From Corythucha ciliata (taxonomy: Eukaryota > Arthropoda > Insecta > Hemiptera > Tingidae), in NCBI GenBank assembly GCA_038030265.1, contig CM075940.1, positions 15,389,604-15,453,603 on the forward strand: 64,000 nucleotides of DNA. Reading direction: 5' to 3'. A model generated the notes under the pieces. It was not told the DNA's origin. It did no database searches and saw only the letters and a program-made list of their open reading frames with translations. A program made the position numbers and the translations under genes. Positions 12,163 to 22,069 of the stretch are shown here, one piece after another; the first letter of the stretch is position 1, and every line of letters starts with the position of its first letter.

Positions 12163-12840
12163 ACCTTCTTTCGATCTAAAAATCTCGAAGTTTTCCCACC
12201 CTTCATAAACTTGTAGAAACAAGTTTATGTGCGGATTGTGAACGGTTTGTGTTAGTTTGCCAATTCTCTTGTCCTTTTTTGAATATTTTTGGCCTTTATT
12301 GTTCCTTTGTCCTAATTGTTTTGAAAGTTTGATTGATTTCCTACTTTGATTGCATCTCATTCTCTATAAAAATATGCTCACATCATTACGACATGACACT
12401 TCAAATCTGTCCTTTCTGAGGGACCGACCTATTGCCGGTCCAGAAGATGGTCGTTATATAAAGCGGTTAAAGTTTGAGGCTCGGAATTTTTCAGGTGACA
12501 CATTCTGATCGTAAAATCACTCAAGGGTTTTAAATTGCGAGGTACACACCATTGAGGGAAGGGAAGGGGGGTTTCTGGTTGATCTTCAAAAGGTAAGAGA
12601 AGAGAGGATCTTGAGTATTAGGAAATGCATGAACCGTGTTTGTTATGGGCTGATTATCGCATGCTTCAATATTTTTGTGCCGTCTTTTCCACTTTGTTTT
12701 GCTTTCTTTGTGCTGTGAGGGAAGTGCCAGCTTATAATTTTGTTCTACGATCGAATTACCAGTGATGAAAACATATATCTCTAACAAAAATATCGGACGG
12801 GCTGGCTCTCAGCCCAATACGCCCCGCGTGACTTGCTTTC
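12163..12840. other. No gene seen
   Basis: Anonymous AT-rich sequence. A short hairpin lies just right of the element (AAACTTGTAGAAACAAGTTT, 12207-12226). Nothing else is assignable. Confidence 0.5.
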
Positions 12841-13220
12841 AATTGTTGCCTAGTGAACAGGTTAACGGCTTCTCTCAATTTTACCTGCGTAAAATTGCGT
12901 GCTCTTTTTCTCCTCAATTTTAGCAGCAAATGAGTGATCTTTCACAATTCGACATTGAACGAGCAATTTACTTTGTCAATTTTAGGTGTGAAAAGAGCTC
13001 TATAATCCGTGAATTATTGCATTTACTTAATTTCGGCCCAGACTTTGTATTGCGAAACCGCAAATTGGTGTGTTTTCTCAATTTCAACCGCAAATAATGA
13101 GATTTATTTCTCAAGCGCTATTTCTCAATTCTAGCCGTGAGTGGGATTTTTTCCTCAGTCTTAGCCGCAAAATGTCTTTTTCTGGAATTCATCCGCGAAC
13201 GAGCACTTTTTCTCAAGACG
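12840..13220 (-). repeat. Minisatellite B, inverse orientation, third block
   Basis: Units such as TTCTCAATTTTAGC and CCGCAAATTGGTG, as at 5930-7080. Confidence 0.65.
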
Positions 13221-13224
13221 TGCC

Positions 13225-13257
13225 CCCCCCCCCCCCAACTCTGGATCCGTGCCTGGC
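13225..13257. mobile_element. hAT-like terminal fragment
   Basis: A poly-C run followed by AACTCTGGATCCGTGCCTG resembles the poly-C plus CCTGGCTACGCGCCTG right end of the MITE at 3824-4093. No partner end or target duplication is visible, so it is at most a fragment. Confidence 0.35.
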
Positions 13258-13310
13258 TTGCTGCCCACCCCTTGATCACGGGCCGGCTTCGCCCTTGTAA
13301 CGAATAAAGG

Positions 13311-13494
13311 CCGATTCACACCTATGATGCACGCTTCCGATCCAACACCAGTCATACATTCGGAATGTATGACTGTGGTATGGAGAGGGAAATGAATAAA
13401 ATTTTGTCAATTTTGCCATTAGGACTCTTGACTCTTCACAGGATCCCCCACAGGACTACACCCTTCCGAAGCTTGCATGGTAGGTGTGAATCGG
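13311..13494. mobile_element. Small TIR element, 184 bp
   Basis: The left end CCGATTCACACCTATGATGC and the inverted right end CCGATTCACACCTACCATGC match at 18 of 20 positions. Inside, a perfect hairpin centred near 13362 (AGTCATACATTCGGAATGTA...) follows the left end. No clear target duplication. Confidence 0.7.
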
Positions 13495-14220
13495 GATTAG
13501 TATACAAAACTGGTTCTGTCTTCACTTTAGCGGGGGGGGGGGGCACTGCCCCCTAATATGACAGTAGTGTACGGTGGGTTGGGCTGGGAAAGAATGGATA
13601 GTTTGGTGGTGCGGTAAGGGGGTATAGACTGGTTGTGTCCTCTGTTCCGTTCTCTTCAGACTCTAGTCGAGGGCCTCCGAAGGAGTAAGTTCTGGCTTGG
13701 ATGGCATTGAAGGGCACACAAGTTATTCGGGCGTTCTGCTTCGAGTTTGTCTTAACCAGAAGATGAGTGTTGTACTAGTCGTTAGTCAGTTACAGAAGAA
13801 CTTGACTCCGTTCCTCGTTATCTTGTTGGTAACGTAGTGTACGTTACCGTTACTTTCCCAAAAAATGTCGGAGTGCAGGGCAAAATTACCACCAGTTTAG
13901 GGATCGAAAATCCGAGATTTTCCTAATTCAATTGTATGTTTTGGGAGTAAAAATGCATGATGGTCAATATTTCAATTACGTGTGATTGAATTAGCATTTA
14001 GCTGATTCAATTAAAATTAGTAATTGGTAATTAATAGTCTGATTTTGAACTTATTTTGGTAATAATAGCTAATAATATACCCCCCTCCCATACCACGGCA
14101 ACACCGGTTGACCAAACTAGGCGGATAAGGCCTTCATCGTTAATGCTGGTTAGGCTTGAACTTGAACTCTACATAAGTTAACCCGTAGGATTGTAAAGAA
14201 AATTGACTTTGAAAGTTGTT
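13495..14220. other. No gene seen
   Basis: Contains a poly-G run at 13533-13543 and anonymous sequence. No exon is supported. Confidence 0.5.
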
Positions 14221-14930
14221 GATAGTCAGTTTCTAGGAATAAGGACTATACCACGTTTATGGAACAAAACCCCTGATATTGGGGCTAAATTGATAGTTTA
14301 ATGGTTGAATAGCTATAGTTACTGGCCTAAAAATGACAAAACTTTAGTCGGAAAATAGTTTTAAGGACTTGCGAGTTTCTGATGAAAAACAACACGAATC
14401 TGCGGCGGAAGGGGTCAATTTTAGTACCTAAATTACAAGTTGACGAGCCTAGGGAGTTTGAGGAGACCAACATTTTCAGTTTAGCGCCAAGTGTATCACT
14501 TTTAGGGCCTAAATTGTCAGTGTTGGACAGAAAATCTGTAATAGATGACTAAAACAACATTTACTCACAGCAGAGGTGTCAGTTTTTAACTAGGATAACG
14601 TCTTATTCTGTGCACATTCAGTTTCTGGGGATGAGTTGACGAATTCCAGTGCTTAGTTCTTAGATGATGGATAACTCATGGAGCTCTGAACCATCAGTTA
14701 ACATACCGGAAATTCATAAAGTTAAATAGACAGTTTTTGGGTTGGGAAGCCAGTTTTTGGATTGAAATTGACGGTCTTCTAGTCGATTTTTGAATTCCTT
14801 GGGAAAAATGACTTTTCATGGACGTGGAAGATAGACACTTTTTTGGGTTTTAGTGACCTCTTTTAGGGCTTTTTCGGTGAAGTGGCCTTATTTGTTCTGG
14901 AAGGTCAGGTTTGGGGGGCTAAATTACCTG
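14220..14930 (+). repeat. Degenerate minisatellite D
   Basis: Weak units around GTCAGTTTTTGGGCCTAAAT with variable spacing. Similar strings recur near 42930-43140 and 57330-57610. Confidence 0.55.
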
Positions 14931-15690
14931 TAATTTAAAGTCCCTGGATCTCTACTGGACTCGAAGAATCAAATCAGGGAGGAGTCCTCCGTCGGAAATG
15001 CCGGAGCCCGACGAGAACCTTAAGGACGAAACAAAGTTAGTCCTCGGGATCCTCGGCAGACAAGGAAACAATTTAAGCTTTTAAAGATGGCTCCAACTCT
15101 GTCCACTTGAGGAAAAAATGATCAAGGAAGTTTGGTTCCCCAAAAATTCAATTCAACCAATGAATTTTAACAAATTCAACTTCCTTTATTTTTAAGGCGA
15201 AATCAAACAAACATTGTGAAAATACAACCCAGCGGCTTCGTTTCCCAAGTCTTTCATATTTCCCTGAAGTAAAGGCTCGGAATGGTGGTGGGAGAGCGGC
15301 CCTCAAAACGCAGGTTTCTCCGAAACTTGACACCGCAAAAAAAAAATTACATATAAAAAAAATACGGGTTGGATTCAAAACCTCGAAGATGAGCGCTTGA
15401 AACCCTTTCACCAGTACATCCGATATACACGTAGGCGTCAATTTCTTATTATTAGTGAAACCCAAATACTTTTATGTTCTTATTGAAAAGATTTATTTGG
15501 GAGTCTCACACTAGAACCTTATGAATTAAATCATTGTTTGAACGCGAGGCACATCTTTTTTGAATTTATATTTGTCTACGCAACCAAACTTGGTCCCAGC
15601 GATGGGGGGCGACAACAGGAATGACGGGGGGTGGATTTTCGACCGACGAAAAAAAAAATATTTGGAGAAGTTACCACACAATTGTCTGCC
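14930..15690. other. 3' flank of the TUT gene, no further gene seen
   Basis: Contains the probable 3' UTR of the TUT gene (15690 downward on the minus strand). No other coding exon is supported. Confidence 0.5.
15492..15497 (-). terminator. Possible polyadenylation signal of the TUT gene
   Basis: AATAAA on the minus strand about 195 bases downstream of the TUT stop codon. Another copy occurs further down near 15183. The choice is inference only, since the hexamer is common in AT-rich DNA. Confidence 0.3.
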
Positions 15691-18600
15691 TTACAAGTGA
15701 CGCCGTAGTTCTTCTCGAAAACATTGAACAATTTCATTATGCCCTGAAAAATTAACTCTTAAAATAAAAGGGAAGGAAAGAGTAACACAGTGTAGAAATC
15801 CTACTTTTCATGGATAATCCTCGCCCCAGATTTGTGTCCATCCTAAAAGGATCTTCCACGGCAAGGCTTCGGACGTACCATTGTTTCTCTTGCTTAGTTA
15901 CATATTTCATAGTCCTGATGCTTACAACATGGTTGTCCATGTCGAAAATGATGCAATAGAAGTGCAAGAACTCCACCCATAACTCCGCGAAGCTCTTTTT
16001 ATTCTGACCAAAGTAAGGCCACGCTTTTTTCTGAGTAAAAAGTGACACGAATTAGAGGAATTTCGATATGGGGCAGGGAGTGATGAATAATTACCACGGC
16101 ATCGGCGTTGTCCATGAAGTAAACATTGTGCTCGCCGTGCATAACTTTAGGAAAGGGCGATCTCGAATCAGCTGTCAACTAATCAATTCGATGAAGAACA
16201 CAATTATCGCTTAAAATACACGAAGTCGAATACCTCCTGAAGAACGGGTACTATTGGGGGTCGACAGACTTGGAGAAAATGAATAGCCATTAGCGTGTAA
16301 GCGTAGGAGGATAGGTAACCCTTCGGGGCCCCTAAAATGTTCTTCGAATCGGCGAAATTTTTCAACATAACCCCTAAAGTCTATTGAAACGTAACTTGAA
16401 AAGATATTCTTCAGAAAAAATAAAAGAATGCACGTACTTGAACCCTCCAGTCCAATTGACAGTAAAGACTTAGTAGAGAAGTGTTGATTAAAGCTAGCGT
16501 GTTATAAATGCTTATGTCCCCTTCAAGTCCGGAAGGCAAATGACAAAATTTAATGATCGGAACCGTCGCTTTTGATATACACGTAACGTGCGACAGATAA
16601 CGGAATCGCCTAAGTACCCTGTACAGGGATCTAAGGAATTCCTCAGTCTTGAAATTCTGTTTAAAAAAAAAGAAAACCTGTAGAAATCCCTTGAGGGAGG
16701 AAACTTGATGGGACTTACGTTTTTATAATAAGTGTCATCAGTAAATGTTAGACACAGATCCAGATCGGAGTTTTTCAGCCCGAACCCGTTGCGGGATGAC
16801 CCAAAGGGAGTGAGAGTAGCATTTGGGAACGTCTGCTGAATGTGGTGCTGAATTTCTCGAATTACTTGATTTCTATACATTTCGTCAACATTGTCAAGAA
16901 GGTACTTTTCTACGTAAATTGAAACAAGCCATTAAATCTGGATGAACGAGAGGAGTTGACTACGCCTTACTTAATGTGTAAAAACACGAGGCATTCAGTT
17001 CACCAACGGATGCTGGAGAAATTACTGAGAGAGGCGAGTAAACCGGTGGTATCGAGTAAGGGCACTCGTCGGCGTGTAAATCTTTGCCACAGTATTGACA
17101 GTTCACTGGTAACTTCTGTAGAAGAAAAAGAAAAGAAAATCAGTTGATGTCGATTAATTCTCTGGCCATGGAAGGTACTCGGGAAAATGTGGGATTTGAC
17201 TTAAGGCACTGTTTTTTTGTTGTTGAAGTGAATATTATGTCCGTAGTTTCGTTTAGAGGGATACATTTTCTCAAAATTAAGAAGTTTTAGTTGGCGATCT
17301 AACTATGCGCACTTCACTGTTACATCGCTCCTTCTTCTCAGATCCCATCGCTTGGTAGGTGGTGATAGACAATAGTGAGGGATCAAGTGAAGAGAGGAGT
17401 GTGGTGTTTGAGGTTGTGTAGACTGTAGAGTGAAGGAGAATGTTCCACTGTTTTTTATTATGTTTTTTGGAGCCTGGTTGAAGCTAAAAACTGATAAATA
17501 TCAGATGCAGAGTGCATGGTACAGAGGTGATTCTGGACACGGGGTTTTATAGGTTATCCCTGGTCACTATTGAAAGTCCAGACTTTTTCCGGTCTACTTA
17601 CCGCACCACCGTTGAAATACTCTTCTTTGAAGTCAAACACGCTATGTTCTGGTTTAAATTTGCTTAAAAGGAGCTCGGCTTCTTCAGGAAACAGGGCAAC
17701 TTTATGGTCGGGCTTCCTCAATATGACACAAGATGAATTAGGTTGATATGGTTTAACGTTCAAATTGTGAACGTTCACGTAACTGTCAGTCCAGTTTTTT
17801 TGGAGGTGTCTCAGTAAGGACACATCCTCATCTGGAAATGAACAAATCAGGAATGAAGGCATCACTTTTGTTACACTGTTCCCCATCCCTTTCCTCTTTA
17901 CAACAAAACACTTACCGTCAAGAAGAGGCTGAAATACTCCGAGCGTGCTCGAAAGCGATCTGACCAAGATACGAGTCATGGTCATTTGCTCGTTGTAATA
18001 GTCAAGGTAGCCGTCGACGTTCAAAGTATTCGGTCGCACGTCTTGTCGAATGAAATCAAAAACAGGGCCATGGACAGTTTGCGGAGTCCGGAAGTACAAA
18101 TTGGATTTTTTAAAGCAGTAGTACACGTACATTTCGAGGGCCGGCGCATTTAGGATATTCGCTTGGGGAGCGAAAGGGTCTACGAGAAGAAATCATTAAT
18201 TTAGGGGACGAGTGGTGAGGGTGAAGGGGCTTTAAGCAACATACCTTCAACGGAGAATTTCTTCCCACCCCACTGCCTTGACTTTTGGGTGATACCGGCA
18301 TTAGTCGTGACTGTTATGATGTAATGGAATTTATCAAAATCTGCCGAGTAGAATTTTAAAAGATTGCACCATAACATAGCCAGTGAGTCCTCATTTTTAG
18401 TTTTCCAATCATTAAAATACAGGAATAATTCGGCTGTAATTAATATTTTGTTGTTAAGAGCGATCATTAATGACTGCGACATAGGAAATCACCTTTTAAG
18501 TCAACTTCTCGTTCACACTGTGGTATTTTAGCAAAAGTCGGAAGAATTGGTTTGTCGATATTTTGCAAGAAGTAAATGACCATCAAGTCTAGAGCTAATG

Positions 18601-20056
18601 AATGCCAGCTCTCTCCTGACTTATTAAGGATTCTGCACACCTGGAAAAATGAAATGAAAGGAGCACGACCGGAAAGGAAAAACCTGGATGATGGACTTAC
18701 CTTTGCCCAGTAACGAAACAAAATACACAATAATCTGACTCGTAAATCAAATGTTGTGCACGCTTCCACAAAAATGGCGTTGAGTAAATGCTTCTTCTCA
18801 AAGAATTTAATCTCGCAACGTGTATTCTTGTACACAAACGTACAGAAATAGTTTTTAGAATACATGTGCTTCCTCACATTCGTTCTGAATATTAAAATTA
18901 TAAGAATAGTAATAATAACAGCTATAACAGTCACTGAACTCGAATTACATATTTCCAGGGTTCGAGTTGGACATTCGCAAGATTAATGAGTTGAAAACCG
19001 TAGGATTTCTATCCTTTTCGTCGACAATTAACCGTAGGTTGAGATCACAGTTTTCCAACCCAGCAGCGTGGTATGAAGAGCCACACATAACCACCTTACA
19101 GTCTTTGCGAAGCAAACGCCAAAATTAGACGAATTCGTCTGAGAAATTCGTTAAAAATTCAGCGACTCATATTTACCGGGAACGTCTCGGAAAATGTCGT
19201 TGATTTCTTTCGTGATAATCGCTCGCAGTGACAAAGATTCAGTTCTTAGCATGTGCGAAGAAACGAGTCGCACGAGGAACAAGTCAAGTTGTGGGACGAC
19301 CTTCATTTCGGCCACGGGTTTGTTGAGCCATTTCATCTGGAAATGTGTCATTCCAAGCACTGATTCTAATACGAAATTAATCGACATACCTCGAGAGAGA
19401 AAATGTGTTTATCACTTCTGATGTGTTCTGATACTTTTTTCAAGCTTGATATTTGAACAGAACAAGTACTGCAAGTAAATTCTTTGCCCGCCTGGGAGAA
19501 ATAAATAGGTTTTATATCTTCTTCGCCTACACTATCACCTCAAGTAATAAATTAAACCTTAGCTGTGACCGTAATTGTGTGATGATCCAAAATATACAAA
19601 AAATCCTTATTTTCTGCGAAGAAATGAGTAATGTTATTCATGAATATTTCTATGTCATGATTGTTTCGATGTTTTTGCTCCGCTTTAACGCCTCCAGAGC
19701 CCTTGCCTCTTTTCCCTAAAGAACATAACCGTTTCGTAATCTAAGAAAAAAAATATAAACCCGAACCACGAAAGGAACCTCGCTTCCTAGGGGCGGCTTT
19801 CTCCGTTGCACTTGTGCTCGGAGGCGCGTCATTAACTCGAGGGATGCAGTTTTCCTTAGCCTTGTCATTTCCATTTCTTTCTTCACTCGTTTCAGCGCTG
19901 TCTTTTGCTAAACAAATGTAACACGGAAATTAAAATTGTTAACTCGTATTAAGCAAATAAATTTGAACAGAAACCCGGTTGAGATGAGGTGATGACTGGA
20001 GGAGAGCACATTCCCTTGGCGTTCTCATTGCCTTTGTTTTCCTGACTCGCTTCCAT
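15691..20056 (-). CDS. Terminal uridylyltransferase, TUT4/TUT7-like, 18 coding exons
   Basis: Adds uridines to RNA 3' ends (family role, known for TUT4/7; cytoplasmic). Coding exons: 20056-19975, 19907-19779, 19715-19558, 19491-19390, 19336-19177, 19102-18949, 18884-18701, 18640-18493, 18433-18245, 18179-17916, 17831-17602, 17115-16971, 16909-16719, 16656-16438, 16380-16234, 16178-16095, 16030-15805, 15743-15691. All introns are GT/AG, all phases agree and the total is 2865 bp (954 aa). Residues: C2H2 finger C130-x2-C133-x12-H146-x5-H152; N-terminal nucleotidyltransferase with GSS (218-220) but D230-x-N232, so probably inactive; VEDPF near 434-438; CCHC knuckle C606, C609, H614, C618; active module G685-S-S with D697-x-D699 and third Asp D759 in GLEGDIS; second PAP-associated motif VEDPF 920-924. 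The start is the first ATG after an in-frame TAG; the upstream UTR is unknown. Vertebrate TUT4/7 are much longer and carry C-terminal knuckles that are absent here. A donor-like GTAAGG at the stop leaves a further 3' exon possible. Confidence 0.93.
16234..16909 (-). other. Catalytic nucleotidyltransferase core of the TUT
   Basis: Exons 13-15 of the TUT gene carry the active site. G-S-S followed by DLDLCL supplies the two metal-binding aspartates (D697, D699). GLEGDISIYNTLA supplies the third (D759). The PAP core follows (YLSSYAYTLMAIHFLQ) with PPIVPVLQE. The order and spacing match the active C-terminal half of TUT4/TUT7, so this half should be enzymatically competent. Confidence 0.9.
18245..19102 (-). 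other. Degenerate N-terminal nucleotidyltransferase module of the TUT
   Basis: Exons 6-9 repeat the nucleotidyltransferase/PAP-core layout (GSS, RYWAK, LALDLMVIYFLQ, later VEDPF). The second catalytic aspartate is Asn (D230-L-N232), and no Asp is evident where the third would lie. In TUT4/7 this half is known to be inactive and used for RNA or protein recruitment; the same role is inferred here. Confidence 0.85.
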
Positions 20057-21110
20057 CTCTAGTTTCTAAATGAAGTAAGAGAGAGAGAGAGAGAAAAAAA
20101 CATGACAACCAATATGTCTTGAGAAGAAACAACCACTTGTGAATCAAAGGGGAAGGAGGTTAGTGTCGAAAGAGTATTGCGGTCGACGCGAGTATCATAG
20201 GGGGGGGGGGGTTCACCTTTTTTTGTATTTCGTTGGCGCGGATGACTTACCCTGCGATGATCGTCGCTGTGTCACAAATTCCCCCACCCACCCAGGAAAC
20301 CCAATACCTGGTTCAAAAACGGTCAATGAGCAAGAGATGCACAACTTACGTGAAAAAAATAATGAAAAATATTGTTTTGTAAAGACAAAAAGTTGACTCA
20401 GTACTCAGCTAAACATCGCCTAGAGAAACCACTCATGGTGGTGTTGGTTACGTCGCAGGACTTCTGGGGCCCAGTTCTATAAGATTTCAGTGTTCCTAGC
20501 ATTATATTTTTTCCATCCGTCCGCTCCAAATTAAATCATAATTATGTTGATTGGGAGGACAGGTGGAAAGGTTCAGTGACAAGTTACAGAACAGGCCCTC
20601 TGTTTTCTCTGGCCTCTGTCGTCAGATGAATGGGGAGGCCAATAGGCAAGACCCTCCATCGGGAATTTTAAGGTGCAGCCATTTCTATGTTTTTTTTTGG
20701 GCGTGGGTACCGATATGTTATTTCTTTTTTACATATACGCGTATCTTCAAACTAGCCCATACCGCGGCGAGTTTTCTGTAATTTTGAAAACGACATACTT
20801 GACCTAGTAATGACGAGCGGAATGGTAAAAAGAGTTCTCAAGTCTTGATCTTTCCCTTTAAAGGCTGGTTTACACGATACTATAAAGCGCGCCAGTGACT
20901 GCAATCCTACCGCTGGCGCCAGTTGACTGGCTCCATGTAAACACCTGTTGGAGCCAGTCCCGTGCCACTACAGTCACTACACACCAGGGCATTTACTCCT
21001 CATATCAGTCAGTTTGTGGTTGCTACCTGATATCCATCGTTTTGAGCAGACCCATGCGTAGGAATCTCCCAGGGGGGGGGGAGTCCTGTCGTATTAGCAG
21101 GGGTGATACT
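20057..21110. other. 5' flank of the TUT gene
   Basis: A CATTTAG acceptor-like site lies just before the start codon, so a 5' UTR intron is possible. A (GA)n run lies near 20079-20094. At 20862-20960 a GGTTTACACGATA string and ATGTAAACACC may be ends of an undefined inverted-repeat element. No coding exon is supported. Confidence 0.4.
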
Positions 21111-21455
21111 TTAAGGGGGGGGGGGCTGCAGTGATGATTCCTCGAGCCCCCTCCAATCCACCGCGACTACTACTCGGCATACACCTGGTTTTTAAAGACT
21201 CATTTTAATCTCCGGGAAATTCCGAATAATGCGGTATCATCATTTTTTTCAAATTTCGTCACCGAAGTTTCTTTAAATTCGCCTTGAACGTTTACCTAGA
21301 AATTTCATGCTCTTCCTTCGACTTATTTGAAAAAAGGAATACTACTGCATATTACGCTGAATTTCCTGGATATTACGCGATTAGATAAGGCAAGAAAGTG
21401 TATGCCGAGTAGTGACGAGGGGGATCGAGGAATCACCCCTGCAACTCCCTCTTAA
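21111..21455. mobile_element. Foldback MITE family T, copy 2
   Basis: Bounded by TTAA at 21111-21114 and 21452-21455. Arms carry GCAGTGATGATTCCTCGA and ACTCGGCATACAC, matching their inverted copies on the right (GTGTATGCCGAGTAGT, TCGAGGAATCAC). Same family as 7089-7475. Confidence 0.88.
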
Positions 21456-21670
21456 CTTGTACAGGGTTGAAGTTAGAACCAAACCAAGAATTAGGATTGA
21501 TTGAGCTTAGGAACAAAATCCATTTTATTAATATCGGTAGTTAATTATTGTATAAAAATCTCGAAAGACTGATTTTCGTGAATATCGACCAATGCAACTG
21601 AAGGGGGAGGACCCTTGCGCACGGGCCTGGTTCCGAGCTCTACTGACTTGAATCCAGCCACTCTAAACCA

Positions 21671-21750
21671 GGGCCGGTCAACCTTTTTTGGACGTGGGCC
21701 ATAAACCGGGTTGTAAGACCTCAAGCGGGCCAGCCATCGTCGCCTCTCCA
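21671..21750 (+). mobile_element. Possible hAT left end
   Basis: CAGGGCCGGTCAACCTTTTT followed by a GGGCCAT motif resembles the CAGGGG(T)CGGCAACCTTTTT ends of widespread hAT elements. No right end was found. It may be a relic. Confidence 0.35.
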
Positions 21751-21969
21751 CCACGAATCGAACACAACAATTTGATCTTAGCAAAATGCAGTGACGCTCT
21801 GAATAAAACGCACTTGGGGCCTGTTCAATAACTTCAGTTAACCACAGTGTAATAGCGTTTTCCATTTGCCAAAAATGGGCCCTGGGGCAGCTCATTGCAG
21901 TGCAATAAGTATTCAGCGAAATTTCCGCCATGGTTTGCCCCTTGGCACAAAAACCAAAGTTAAGTTCTG

Positions 21970-22069
21970 CATGCAAAAAATCGTAGCCTTAGGAGCCTAT
22001 GTAGTCAGTCTTCCTTCGTCGAGGTGACTGACAACGTAGTCTCCTACGGCTACGAGTTTTTCCATGCAT
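21970..22069. mobile_element. Hairpin MITE related to 28181-28416
   Basis: An imperfect palindrome: TCGTAGCCTTAGGAGCCTA with AGTCAGTC pairs to GACTGACAACGTAGTCTCC and TACGGCTACGA. It shares GACTGACAACGTAG with the larger foldback element in the pikachurin-like gene. Confidence 0.65.

Noticed and set aside
18467..18934. 155-residue minus frame considered as one uninterrupted exon.
   Set aside because: It contains a 60-bp GT/AG intron (18641-18700). The domain continues correctly only after its removal, and the hydrophobic start upstream of 18884 is intron sequence.
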